Positions 16,468 through 24,861 of a stretch of 64,000 bases of DNA are shown here, one piece after another. This DNA is from Actinoallomurus sp040655075. Its GTDB lineage: Bacteria; Actinomycetota; Actinomycetes; Streptosporangiales; Streptosporangiaceae. Below the pieces are notes generated by a model. The model worked only from the letters and a program-made list of their open reading frames with translations, made no database searches and was not told the origin of the DNA. The position numbers and the translations under genes are program-made. Location: the NCBI RefSeq assembly GCF_040655075.1, contig NZ_JBFAJC010000007.1, positions 124,001 to 188,000 of the forward strand, given 5' to 3'. Each line of letters starts with the position of its first letter. The first letter of the stretch is position 1.

Positions 16468-17690
16468 GTGAACAGGCGGATGAAGGCCGTACGAGATCCG
16501 GCGGAGGCCGGAGCGGCCGGGGAATCCCCCGCGCCCGACTCCTCCTGCACGACCACCGAGCCCCGGACGGAGATCGCCGACCAGGTCGACGACAGTCCCG
16601 GCCCGTTCGGGACGTATCCCTGGCTCCTGATCGGCTACAACGCGTTCGACGACGTGATCAGCGGCCGCGCCCGGCCCGTCTGGGCGTCCGGGCCGCTCCT
16701 GGCGGTCTACACCGGCCTGCTGGTCGTGGCCATCTGGTACGGCTACCGCCGAGGCCAGGGCGACCGGCTCGCGGTCGCGCTCCTCGCGGCGGCCGGGGTC
16801 GACGCCTTCGTCCTGGTCGGCTGGTTCGGGCACGGGATGAACGAGCTGATGCCGACGCTGGCCCTGGGCTGCGGGGTGGTGATCCCGTGGGGCCGTCGCC
16901 CCTGGCCGGCCATGGTGATCGCACCCCTGTCCATCGCCGCGGGACTGCTGGCCTGGATCCGGGGTGCGTCGGCCGGAGACGCGATCGGCTCCTGGTACGG
17001 CACCCTGATCTCCGGCTTTATCATCGCCTTTCTCCTGCGGCTGTTCGCCGCGATCAGGGAACTGCGGGCGACCCGCGAGGAGCTGGCCAGGACGGCGGTA
17101 TCCGAAGAGCGCCTGCGTTTCGCCCGCGACCTCCACGACCTGCTCGGGCACACTCTCTCCGTGATGGTGGTCAAGGCACAGGCGGCCCGCAAGCTCGCCC
17201 CGCGCGACGCGGAGCTGGCCGCGAGCCAGGCCGCCGACATCGAGGAGATCGGCCGCGACGCGCTCCGGCAGGTGCGCCTCGCCGTATCCGGATACCGTGG
17301 CCGCGGGCTCGCCGCCGAGATCGACGGCGCCCGTACCGCCCTCCGGGACGCCGGCATCACGGCGACGGTCCGGCAGGAGGGCACCCCCTGCCGGAGGAGG
17401 CCGACGCCCTGCTCGGCTGGGCCGTACGCGAGGGCGTCACCAACGTCATCCGGCACAGCGGCGCGGAGGCGTGCGAGATCTCGGTGGTCCGGCAGGGGCG
17501 CACCGCCGTCCTGTCCGTCCGGGACGACGGGCGCGGAGCTCCGGCGCCGTCCGAGACGTCCCAGGGCAACGGCCTGCGCGGACTCGTCGAGCGGATCAGC
17601 GGGGCGGAGGGCCGGCTCGAGGCCGGTCCGGCCGACGGGGGCGGCTACCGACTCACCATCACGCTGCCTCTAAAGGAGAGTATTTCTTGA
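16468..17690 (+). pseudogene. Sensor histidine kinase gene with a frameshift
   Basis: Encodes a NarL/DesK-type kinase of about 407 residues in two frames. The first frame gives a short N-terminus, five hydrophobic segments (PWLLIGYNAF onward to LISGFIIAFLLRLFAAI), a coiled linker and the phosphoacceptor box FARDLHDLLGHTLSVMVV. The frame breaks in CCCCC at 17384-17388; one extra base there restores PLPEEADALLGWAVREGVTN, the N box, and the G box SVRDDGRGAP through to the TGA at 17688-17690. Either the gene is recently broken or a base was lost in sequencing. GTG 16468 and ATG 16480 are both possible starts. The stop overlaps the response regulator start (TTGA). Confidence 0.85.
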
Positions 17691-18292
17691 TCAAGGTGCT
17701 GCTCGCGGAGGACCAGGGCATGATGCGCGGTGCGCTGGCCCTCCTCCTGAACCTGGAGGACGACTTCGAGGTCGTCGGCCAGGTCTCCGCCGGCGATCAG
17801 ATCGTCCCGGCAGCGCTCGAGCTGCGGCCCGACGTGGCCGTCCTCGACATCGAGATGCCGGGGCGCAGCGGCCTCGACGCCGCCGCCGACCTGCACGCCG
17901 AGCTGCCGAACTGCAAGATCCTCATCGTCACGACGTTCGGCCGGCCGGGCTACCTGCGGCGCGCGATGGAGGCGGGCGCAAGCGGCTTCCTGGTCAAGGA
18001 CGGACCGGTCGAGGAGCTGTCGGCGGCGATCCGCCGGGTCCTCGCGGGCGAACGCGTGGTCGACCCCGAACTGGCCACCGCCGCGCTGAGCGCGGGCCCC
18101 AGCCCGCTGACCCAGCGCGAGTGCGACGTGCTGTCCGCCGCCGCCGACGGGTCCACCATCGCCGACATCGCCGGACGTCTCCACCTGTCCGAGAGCACCG
18201 TTCGCAACTACCTGTCCGCCGCGATCGGCAAGACCGGCGCCCGCAACCGCATCGAGGCCGTACGGGCCGCCCGCCACAACGGCTGGCTGTGA
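17687..18292 (+). CDS. NarL/FixJ-family response regulator
   Basis: A 201-residue regulator: receiver domain (1-120) with acidic pocket E8-D9, phosphoacceptor D54 in VAVLDIEMPG and the conserved Lys in FLVKDG, then a LuxR-type helix-turn-helix (about 140-195, LTQRECDVLSAAADGSTIAD). TTG at 17687 is selected because AGGAG lies upstream at 17674-17678 and the codon overlaps the kinase stop, indicating translational coupling. The closest functional analogues are DesR-like partners of DesK-type kinases; the signal is unknown. Its partner gene is frameshifted in this sequence. Confidence 0.93.
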   Translation: MIKVLLAEDQGMMRGALALLLNLEDDFEVVGQVSAGDQIVPAALELRPDVAVLDIEMPGRSGLDAAADLHAELPNCKILIVTTFGRPGYLRRAMEAGASGFLVKDGPVEELSAAIRRVLAGERVVDPELATAALSAGPSPLTQRECDVLSAAADGSTIADIAGRLHLSESTVRNYLSAAIGKTGARNRIEAVRAARHNGWL

Positions 18293-18626
18293 CCACGGCC
18301 CATGTCTTGGTCGACGGCGGGACACCGAGAAGGTACCGACGGCGCCGGCCGCGTGACCGATCGCGACGCCGAGCGGCACCGGACGGTCGGGTATCACCGT
18401 GGACAGCACGGCATCGTTCACGGACTCCACCGGTCCGCAGAGGAATTCGGCCAACTCGACGAGGTGGGGCTGTCGACGTCGGCGAGGATCTTCGAGCTGG
18501 GCCCGCCCTGGCTAACGCCGGCTCATCGGCGCGTTCGCGTCGCACCACCAGTAGTGCCCGGTCAGCTTCTCGGCCGTGAACGGCCGGGCGTGCGGCTCGG
18601 GCGTTCACACCTTGTCGCGCTCCCCG
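18293..18626. other. Region without a recognisable gene, flanking the IS605-like element
   Basis: 334 bases between the response regulator stop and the tnpB stop. It includes a hairpin at 18571-18586. On the minus strand a short frame reads PFTAEKLTGHYWWCDANAPM and ends soon after; I cannot place it and do not call a gene. Confidence 0.4.
18571..18626 (-). ncRNA. Candidate omega RNA 3' region / right end of the TnpB element
   Basis: Just downstream of the tnpB stop on the minus strand lies a perfect hairpin CGGCCG-TTCA-CGGCCG (18571-18586). In IS605/IS607 elements the guide (omega) RNA spans the 3' end of tnpB and the right element end, which folds into such a hairpin. This is placement by analogy; the boundary and guide are not determined. 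Confidence 0.3.
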
Positions 18627-19838
18627 TCACGGCTGGCCGTCGTGCCGGGGTCGCATCTCCCTCCCCCTGGTGTCGGGGTCAGGGACGGGCATGCTGACGA
18701 ATGCCCACGCCACGCACGCCCGTTTGCGGATGTTCATGGCGGCGATGACGTCGGCGGGGCCAGCGAACCCACACCGGCGGCAACAGAAGGTATCCCGGTC
18801 GGGCCGGTTGGCCCGCATGGTGTGCCCGCACCACGGCACGGGACACCGCTGGGAGGTGTAGGCCGGGTCCACTTCCACGAACGGCACTCCGGCCCGCAGG
18901 GCCTTGTACTGGATGAACTCACCGAGCTGGTGGAACGGCCAGGTAGAGAGTGTGGCCCGCTGGTGCCGCCTGAGCCGTACCCGATCGCGTATCCCACTCA
19001 GTTCCTCAAGCGCGATACCGCGTTCGGTGCGTCGGGCAACGGCCACGATCGTCTTGCTTATCTTGTGGTTCTCATTCGAGGCGTGCCGGGCCTCCCGCTG
19101 CGATCGGCGGGCCAGACGGCGGGCGGCCGACCGGCTCCCGGCGGCTTTCTTGGCCTGCAGTTCAGCGCGCAGCCGGGCTTGCCGCCTGCGATACCGCTGC
19201 AGGCCCTTGCCTTGATGGTTGTCGCCGTCGGAGGTGGTGGCCAGGTTCACGATCCCCCGATCCACCCCGATCCAATCGGCAGGCTCGAACTGCGGCGCTG
19301 CTTCAACCTCACAGGTCGCGATCAGGAACCACATCCCGTCGCGGTGTACGAGGTCGGTTTCGCCTTTGCGGTGGTCCGCCAGGAATTTGAGCTGTCCGGG
19401 TTCCCCGGTGAAGGCGATGTTCCGGACCCGGCCCTGGGCGGTCCAGATCGAGATGGTCCGGGCGTCCATCTGCCACGACAGGCACCTGTCGTCGAATGCC
19501 TGGGCCGCATCGGCCCGGAAGGTGATGAGCTTGGAGGTTGCCTTTCGGCACCGGGGTGAATACTCATCGCCCAGCAGTCCCGCTTCGATCTGGGCGTGCA
19601 GCGTGGTGTAGGCGTCGGCGACCTTACGGATCACATGCAATGCCGGCTGCGCCGACAGCCCCCGCGCCTTCAACTCCGCGTAAACGAGTTTTTGCAGCTT
19701 CTGCCGCGCGAACACACCCTGCTCGAACGCGACCGCCGACACCTCATTGGATGCGACGTTGCACAGGGGCAGGGTCGCCGCGAGCGCCGCCGCCTGCTCA
19801 GGCGTCGGCAGCAGCTTCACCTGCACCACCAGCTTCAC
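18627..19838 (-). CDS. tnpB: TnpB-family RNA-guided endonuclease (IS200/IS605 OrfB)
   Basis: A 403-residue protein with the TnpB layout: N-terminal OrfB helix-turn-helix (LLPTPEQAAALAATLPLCN), then a split RuvC nuclease with the catalytic acids D193 (WIGVDRGIVNLATT), E278/E279 (IALEEL) and D363 (PADVIAAMNI). A zinc ribbon with Cys332, Cys337, Cys352/353 and Cys356 lies between the last two. All catalytic residues are present, so an active nuclease is possible. GTG at 19838 is the start. A degenerate tnpA lies divergently just upstream, giving an IS605-like arrangement that can no longer transpose by itself. Confidence 0.93.
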   Translation of the reverse strand: MKLVVQVKLLPTPEQAAALAATLPLCNVASNEVSAVAFEQGVFARQKLQKLVYAELKARGLSAQPALHVIRKVADAYTTLHAQIEAGLLGDEYSPRCRKATSKLITFRADAAQAFDDRCLSWQMDARTISIWTAQGRVRNIAFTGEPGQLKFLADHRKGETDLVHRDGMWFLIATCEVEAAPQFEPADWIGVDRGIVNLATTSDGDNHQGKGLQRYRRRQARLRAELQAKKAAGSRSAARRLARRSQREARHASNENHKISKTIVAVARRTERGIALEELSGIRDRVRLRRHQRATLSTWPFHQLGEFIQYKALRAGVPFVEVDPAYTSQRCPVPWCGHTMRANRPDRDTFCCRRCGFAGPADVIAAMNIRKRACVAWAFVSMPVPDPDTRGREMRPRHDGQP

Positions 19839-19840
19839 GG

Positions 19841-20134
19841 AAAGTGACCCTATTACTGCGCAACGACATCGATGTGGAATTCCACGAATTCAACGGCGAA
19901 ACCGACCACGCCCGCCCGCTCGCGCACTACCCACTCAAGATCGCCCTGCCCCGCCCGGCCAACAGTCCCAAAGGCGTCTCTGCCCGCCACCTCAGCCAGG
20001 AATACCGCGCCCATCTGTCGAAGTACCTGTGGGACGGTCACCTGCGGCCCCCGTCATACTTCGCTGCCTCCTGCGACGGCGCACCCTGGCGATTCATCGC
20101 CGAACGCATCGAGAATCAGAAACGACCCGACTGA
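19841..20134 (+). pseudogene. tnpA: Truncated, mutated Y1 transposase TnpA (IS200/IS605)
   Basis: The frame reads LLLRNDIDVEFHEFNGETDH and on through PLKIALPRPANSPKGVSARH to RFIAERIENQKRPD, which aligns from memory with the C-terminal two thirds of IS200-type TnpA. The first 45-50 residues are missing; their place is taken by the tnpB start. The HUH motif (normally H-x-H) reads HAR, and the catalytic Tyr of the Y-IE-x-Q helix is Arg (ERIENQ). The protein cannot catalyse transposition. Confidence 0.8.
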
Positions 20135-20189
20135 CCAACCAACCGCTCAGGCGGCGCCAGCGCGCCGCGCACGACAGAAACGATTCCTC

Positions 20190-20363
20190 CCGGCTCTGAA
20201 GGCCAGGGGGATTCCGGGGGTATCTCTCCAGGAGCCTCAGAACCAGGCGCGATACGCCGTGGAGGCCATGGTCGAACGGCTGGACGGCGGCCGGACGGAG
20301 CGACGTGACGTCGTCCTGAGACCACGCCTCGTGATACGCGGGACCACGAGCCCGCCACGCTGA
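20190..20363 (+). pseudogene. C-terminal remnant of a LacI-family regulator
   Basis: Reads QEPQNQARYAVEAMVERLDG, then a linker and VVLRPRLVIRGTTSPPR before TGA at 20361. This is the standard end of LacI/GalR regulators (a ...VELLL-x-x-LDG helix then a (L)P-x-LV-(V/I)RGST strand). The DNA-binding and most of the sugar-binding domains are gone. It lies directly beyond the tnpA remnant, so the element or a linked deletion probably destroyed it. Confidence 0.7.
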
Positions 20364-20373
20364 CGTGCGCGGA

Positions 20374-21153
20374 TCAGATGAGGGAGAGCTGCCCCTCGAT
20401 GTCCGGGCGGTGCTTCTTGAGGTGCCGCCACTGCGGCAGGTCGTCGAGGTAGGACCAGGACAGCCGGTGGTGCGGCGTCGGGCCCAGCCGGCGCAGCGCC
20501 TCCTGGTGGACCGGTGACGGGTACCCGGCGTTGGCGGCGAAGCCGTACTCCTCGTACCCGAGTTCGGCCATCAGCGTGTCGCGGTGCACCTTGGCCAGGA
20601 CGGAGGCCGCCGCCACCGTCACCGACCGCAGATCGGCCTTGACCTCGGTGCGCACCGGCCACGTACGGCCTCCGCCGAGGTAGTCGTGCTTGCCGTCGAG
20701 GATGATCGCGTCGGGGCGGTCCGGCAGCGCCTCCAGGGCCCGTACGGCCGCGCGGCGCAGCGCCTCCGTCATCCCAACCTCGTCGATCTCCTCGTGGCTC
20801 GCCGCGCCGAACGCGTACGCGGACACCCAGTCCCGCAGCTCCCCGGCGATCCGCTCGCGGCGGCGGGCCGTGAGCATCTTGGAGTCGGTGAGCCCGGCGG
20901 GCGGCGTGCTCAGGTCCGTGACGGCCGCGCACACGACGACCGGCCCGGCCCACGCGCCCCGGCCGACCTCGTCGACCCCGGCGACGCGCGCGGCCCCGGC
21001 CTCGATCAGCCGCTGCTCGATGCCGTAATCCGGGCCCGTGGGCCGCGCCGACCGCTGTTCTGTGCGGTGATCCGGACCCGTCTCGCCGGGCCTCTCCCCC
21101 TCGACCGGCCCGTCCGTGAGCATGCCCTCGTCCTGATGCATGGGGGTCATCAT
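20374..21153 (-). CDS. rnhB: Ribonuclease HII
   Basis: A 259-residue enzyme that removes ribonucleotides and RNA from RNA:DNA hybrids, acting with Mg or Mn. The core starts at about residue 45: GVDEVGRGAWAGPVV (D61, E62), then TDSKMLTARRRERI, then AIILDGKHDYL (D153), and the K-x-D-x-x-SVTVAAASVLAKVHRD segment carrying the fourth acid. The C-terminus ends in a QLSLI tail resembling a clamp-binding motif. The N-terminal 40 residues are an extra charged extension; ATG at 21121 is an alternative start. It is convergent with the LacI remnant; the polyamine operon lies upstream on the same strand. Confidence 0.95.
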   Translation of the reverse strand: MMTPMHQDEGMLTDGPVEGERPGETGPDHRTEQRSARPTGPDYGIEQRLIEAGAARVAGVDEVGRGAWAGPVVVCAAVTDLSTPPAGLTDSKMLTARRRERIAGELRDWVSAYAFGAASHEEIDEVGMTEALRRAAVRALEALPDRPDAIILDGKHDYLGGGRTWPVRTEVKADLRSVTVAAASVLAKVHRDTLMAELGYEEYGFAANAGYPSPVHQEALRRLGPTPHHRLSWSYLDDLPQWRHLKKHRPDIEGQLSLI

Positions 21154-21177
21154 GGCAGCCGCGCGGCCGCGAGCGCG

Positions 21178-22713
21178 TCAATAGTCGCGCCAGCCCTCAT
21201 CCTCGTACCGCACCAGCACCGGGTCCATCAGCGTGTTGACCTTCACGTCGTCGCGGCGCAGGTCCTTGGCGAAGTTGCCGGCGGCCTGCAACGTCGCGTC
21301 GTCGAGGAACCGCAGCGAGGGCACCTCCGGGGAGAGCGCAAGCCGGGGCGGCGTTCCCGGGGCGGCGAGCACGAACCCCCAGTCGCCGAAGCTCGGCACG
21401 TCCACGTGGTACGGGCGGATCCCGAATCCGCTGGCCTGGATGGTCCGGGCGATGCACCAGAACGACTTGGCGGCGAAGAACGGCGAGGTCGACTGCACGA
21501 CCACCCGGCCCCCGGGCGCCAGCGTGCGCCGGACCATCCCGTAGAACTCGGCCGAGTACAGCTTGGCGGTGGAGACGGCGTCCGGGTCGGGCATGTCGAC
21601 GATGACCGCGTCGAACCGCTCGGGGTTGTGGCGCAGCCAGGAGAAGGCGTCTGAGGTGACCGTACGGACGCGCGGGTCCGCGAACGAATGGCGGTTGAGC
21701 TCGCTCAGGTAGCCGTCCGTCCTGGCCAACTTGAGCATCGCCGGGTCGAGTTCGACGAGGGTGGCCGACTGGACGTCGCGGTACCGCAGCACCTCGCGCA
21801 GGGCGAGGCCGTCGCCGCCGCCGAGGATCAGCACCCGGCCGTGCGGCCCCGCCATCAGCGGGTGCACGAGCGACTCGTGGTAGCGGTACTCGTCCACGGA
21901 GGAGAACTGCAGGTCGCCGTTCAGGAAGAGCCGCAGGTCGGGCCGGCCCGACAGCGCCACCTTCCGCGTCAGCACGATCTCCTGGTACGGCGTCCGCTCC
22001 GACACGACGATCGGATCCCGGTACAGCGCCTGCCGCGCGGTCACCTCGAACCGGTCGGCGAGGGCGTACGTCGTCCCGAGCACGGCGAGGACCACGACCA
22101 TCGCGCCGCACAGCAGCGCCCGCGCCAGACGCCCCACCTCCCGGCGGAACAGCCACAGCACCACGGCCGTGCCCGCCACCACGTTGACCGCCCCGACCAG
22201 CAGCGCCCCCTTGATCTGCCCGAACACCGGCAGCAGCACGAACGGGAACGCCAGCCCGCCGACCAGCGCGCCGACGTAGTCGGCGGCGGACAACTCGGCG
22301 ACCGCGCTGCCGGCGTCCTGCCGCCGGATCCGCTGAAGCAGGACCATCAGCAGCGGGATCTCGGCCCCGATGAGCGCGCCGAGCGCGAACGCCACCGCGA
22401 TCAGCGCGGGAACGTAGAGGTCGAGCCAGGCGAACGCCGCGTACAGCCCGAGCACCGACAGCCCGCCCAGCAGTGCCAGCAGGCCCTCGACCACGGCGAA
22501 CGCCTCGACGGCCCGCCGCCGCAGCGGCTTGGTGGCCAGCGCGCCGACGCCCATGGCGAAGACCATGTCCGACAGGACGATGGACGCCTGGGTGACCGAG
22601 TCGCCCATCAGGTAGCTGCCCAGCGCGACCAGGGCCAGTTCGTACACCAGCCCGCAGGCGGCGCAGACGAACACCGCCGCGAACACCAGGGCCCGGGCGG
22701 CGCGGACGGGCAT
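21178..22713 (-). CDS. speE: Membrane-bound spermidine-synthase-like aminopropyltransferase
   Basis: A 511-residue fusion: residues 1-220 hold seven hydrophobic segments and residues about 230-500 form a SpeE-type Rossmann methyltransferase-like domain. That domain shows the glycine loop VLILGGGDGLALREVLR, the acidic LVELDPAMLKLAR turn, and VIVDMPDPDA near the aminopropyl site. Classical spermidine synthases are soluble; the membrane fusion is widespread in bacteria and its true substrate is not settled. Its start overlaps the DUF350 stop by one base, so the two are translationally coupled. It is the last gene of a five-gene operon. Confidence 0.9.
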   Translation of the reverse strand: MPVRAARALVFAAVFVCAACGLVYELALVALGSYLMGDSVTQASIVLSDMVFAMGVGALATKPLRRRAVEAFAVVEGLLALLGGLSVLGLYAAFAWLDLYVPALIAVAFALGALIGAEIPLLMVLLQRIRRQDAGSAVAELSAADYVGALVGGLAFPFVLLPVFGQIKGALLVGAVNVVAGTAVVLWLFRREVGRLARALLCGAMVVVLAVLGTTYALADRFEVTARQALYRDPIVVSERTPYQEIVLTRKVALSGRPDLRLFLNGDLQFSSVDEYRYHESLVHPLMAGPHGRVLILGGGDGLALREVLRYRDVQSATLVELDPAMLKLARTDGYLSELNRHSFADPRVRTVTSDAFSWLRHNPERFDAVIVDMPDPDAVSTAKLYSAEFYGMVRRTLAPGGRVVVQSTSPFFAAKSFWCIARTIQASGFGIRPYHVDVPSFGDWGFVLAAPGTPPRLALSPEVPSLRFLDDATLQAAGNFAKDLRRDDVKVNTLMDPVLVRYEDEGWRDY

Positions 22714-23138
22714 CAGGACACCGCGCCGCAGATCACGCCCGAGACGGCCAGGTCCGCCGCGGCGACCACCCAGCCGGCCGGATGGATGGTGGTCCCGTCG
22801 ACGAGGATCGCGCCCAGCCGGCCGGGGGTGACCATGTCCAGCAGGTAGAACGCGAGCGTCGTCAGCAGCACGCCGAGCACGCCGAAGACCACCGTGTCGG
22901 CCAGCCCGGTGCCCAGGTTGTCGTCGCTGGTGGCGATCGCGACGGTCACGATCGCGCCGACCCCGAGCAGCCGGATCGACAGCAGCAGCGCGGCGCCGCG
23001 GTTGCGGTCCTCCCAGATCTGGCGGGAGAGCCGTCCCGGTGTGGTCAGCTCCACGACCAGGTAGCTCAGCGCCATCAGCCCGATCCCGACCAGGCCGTAG
23101 GCCACGGTGGCGCCGATCTCGCGCAGGATGTCATGCAT
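22713..23138 (-). CDS. DUF350 membrane protein
   Basis: A 141-residue protein with four hydrophobic segments arranged as two DUF350 repeats (GLVGIGLMALSYLVVELTTP and LLTTLAFYLLDMVTPGRLGA share the L-x-x-x-(T/D)-x-x-TPGRL pattern). DUF350 (YjfL type) proteins accompany spermidine-synthase-like and phage-shock-like genes; their role is unknown, probably in the inner membrane. ATG at 23138 has GAGGAG seven bases upstream and is preferred to the TTG one codon earlier. Confidence 0.9.
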   Translation of the reverse strand: MHDILREIGATVAYGLVGIGLMALSYLVVELTTPGRLSRQIWEDRNRGAALLLSIRLLGVGAIVTVAIATSDDNLGTGLADTVVFGVLGVLLTTLAFYLLDMVTPGRLGAILVDGTTIHPAGWVVAAADLAVSGVICGAVS

Positions 23139-23148
23139 CAAATGCTCC

Positions 23149-23565
23149 TCACTTGCCCGATCCCGAGCCGCCGCCGCGGAAGGACGCGCCGCCGTGCCGG
23201 CCCCAGCCGCTGCTTCCCGGGCGCTGCCAGTGCCCGCCGACGTGGGAGGCGTAGCGGTTGTAGCCGTCCGACGGGCCGTCGACCGTGATGTCGGACCCGG
23301 CGCCGCTCGGCAGTACGCCGACCACCCACTTGCTGTACTGCAGGTACGTGCCGGCGCTGTCGGTGAGCCGGTCGATCGGACGGAACTTGCGGGTGATCTC
23401 GGCGGCGACCAGGGACGGCGGTTTCGGCGAGTGGTACCGGTGGTAGCCGACCGTGCTGTACCGCTTGGCGACCCACTTCTGCGGGTTGGTGGAGAAGTGG
23501 GCGACCCCGATGAGCGTGCCGATGACGGCGACCACGACGCCCCCGGCGATCGCGGCGTACTTCAT
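23149..23565 (-). CDS. DUF4247 protein
   Basis: A 138-residue membrane-anchored protein: one N-terminal hydrophobic helix (AAIAGGVVVAVIGTLIGVAH), then an extracytoplasmic domain with the DUF4247 core (VAAEITRKFRPIDRLTDSAG followed by YLQYSKWVVGVLP and a GSDITVDG turn), and a Gly/Ser/Trp-rich tail (WGRHGGASFRGGGSGSG). The tail resembles low-complexity cell-surface ends. Function unknown. It lies 10 bases before DUF350 and 16 after DUF2617. Confidence 0.85.
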   Translation of the reverse strand: MKYAAIAGGVVVAVIGTLIGVAHFSTNPQKWVAKRYSTVGYHRYHSPKPPSLVAAEITRKFRPIDRLTDSAGTYLQYSKWVVGVLPSGAGSDITVDGPSDGYNRYASHVGGHWQRPGSSGWGRHGGASFRGGGSGSGK

Positions 23566-23581
23566 GGCGTCTTCACCAGCC

Positions 23582-24076
23582 TCATGACGTGCTCACCAGC
23601 CGGCTGCGCGTCATCACGACCTCCTCGGTCTGGGGGTAGGCGTGCCAGGTCCGCCAGGCGACGCCGCCCGGCTCGGACTCCACCGCCAGCGCGGTGACGG
23701 CGTACGGGGATCCGGGGAAGGTCCCCGTCAGGGCGTCGTCGCGGCCGGACAGGCGGGCGCGCAGCCCCTCCACGGCCCGCGCGAACGCCGCGTCGCCCTC
23801 ATGGGCCACGACTTCGGCGGCGAACTCGTACGACCAGGACGGCAGGGCCCGGCGTACGTGGCCGGGCAGCGCACCACGACCCTCCAGGCACGCCACCGTC
23901 TCGCTGACCGGCCCGGCCAGCACCTGGTGGGAGGCGCCGAGCAGCCGGAGCTCGATCCGCAGGCCGGCGCGCTCCACCGGGAGGACGGCGAGGGCGTCCT
24001 GCGGCGCCAGGCCCAGCGCGAACGACAGCATGTGCGCTCCGGTGTCGGCGTACGGGACGTCGATGTCGGCGAGCAT
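23582..24076 (-). CDS. DUF2617 protein
   Basis: A 164-residue soluble protein. It starts with the DUF2617 pattern VPYADTGAHMLSFALGL, followed by strands and helices ending in VAWRTWHAYPQTEEVVMTRS. No catalytic motif is apparent. The family occurs almost only in actinobacteria next to DUF4178 and DUF4247. The start follows the DUF4178 stop by three bases, so the operon is tightly coupled. Confidence 0.85.
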   Translation of the reverse strand: MLADIDVPYADTGAHMLSFALGLAPQDALAVLPVERAGLRIELRLLGASHQVLAGPVSETVACLEGRGALPGHVRRALPSWSYEFAAEVVAHEGDAAFARAVEGLRARLSGRDDALTGTFPGSPYAVTALAVESEPGGVAWRTWHAYPQTEEVVMTRSRLVSTS

Positions 24077-24079
24077 CGC

Positions 24080-24694
24080 TCAGCCGCCCGGATAGATCGT
24101 GAGGGCGCCGGCGGGCGCCGACTCGCCGGTGCTCATCTCCCAGGCGCCGCCGTCCCAGCGTTCGAAGGACAGGTACCTGCCGCCAGGGCCTTCGAAGTCG
24201 ACGTACTCGACGCGACCGGAGGCGCCGAGGCCGGTGGTGCCCTCGGTGGTGTACGCCGCCGTGCCGTGCTCGTCGCGGCGGTACTCCACGCCGTCCAGCG
24301 TGAGGGAGCGCCCGTCGGGCCGCAGCCCGGCGTCGCGCCCGGTCCACCAGACGACCTCCAGGTCGGGGTCCTCCTCGACCGAGAGCCAGACCTTGACGCC
24401 GGCGGCGCCGTCGCCGTCCAGGAGATGCTCGCTCCAGGTGAAGCCGCCCTCGCGCAGCCGGATCGACCCGCGCACGAAGTACCGTGCGCCCAGGTAGTCG
24501 ACCATGTCGCCGGCCTTCAGCGACCGGGGATCGCCACCGGGCTGGTCCTCCTGGCCGAACGGATCGCGCGGCACGGGAACCGGCGCGGGCCGCGCGTCAC
24601 CGCCGCGCCGACCCACCACGATGATCAAGACCACGATCACGGCGATCAGCGCGAGCAGGATCAACGCCAGCAGAACGACGACCGCCGTATTCAT
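24080..24694 (-). CDS. DUF4178 protein, first gene of the operon
   Basis: A 204-residue protein with an N-terminal membrane helix (VVVLLALILLALIAVIVVLI), a short linker, then the DUF4178 domain (about 55-204): SLKAGDMVDYLGARYFVRGS, a WSEHLLDGDG turn and GLGASGRVEYVDFEGPGGRY. The fold resembles a beta-barrel SH3-like module. Unknown function; in other bacteria DUF4178 accompanies DUF350 and SpeE-like proteins. It is the promoter-proximal gene; 167 bases separate it from the divergent DoxX gene. Confidence 0.87.
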   Translation of the reverse strand: MNTAVVVLLALILLALIAVIVVLIIVVGRRGGDARPAPVPVPRDPFGQEDQPGGDPRSLKAGDMVDYLGARYFVRGSIRLREGGFTWSEHLLDGDGAAGVKVWLSVEEDPDLEVVWWTGRDAGLRPDGRSLTLDGVEYRRDEHGTAAYTTEGTTGLGASGRVEYVDFEGPGGRYLSFERWDGGAWEMSTGESAPAGALTIYPGG

Positions 24695-24861
24695 GACGAA
24701 ACCTTCCCACAGGCATCAGGCGTAACATTTTTTTGAAACCAGGCGCATGCTGTCAAACCGCAGTAGGACAGCGGGATGTCCGCCTTCGCCGTACTCACGA
24801 TCAAGCAACGGGCTGCGGAACCCGGTGGACGACGATTCCGCTTCCGACGGATCATCTCAGG

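Larger units (their letters stand above)
18571..20134. mobile_element. IS605-like insertion sequence (defective)
   Basis: Divergent tnpA (plus, broken) and tnpB (minus, intact) with a hairpin at the presumed right end. Exact ends are not determined, as IS200/IS605 elements lack terminal inverted repeats and target duplications. It lies next to a truncated LacI gene. Confidence 0.65.

Noticed and set aside
18293..18626. Gene on the minus strand containing PFTAEKLTGHYWWCDANAPM
   Set aside because: The frame is short, has no plausible start, and I cannot match it to a family; it may be debris at the IS insertion site.
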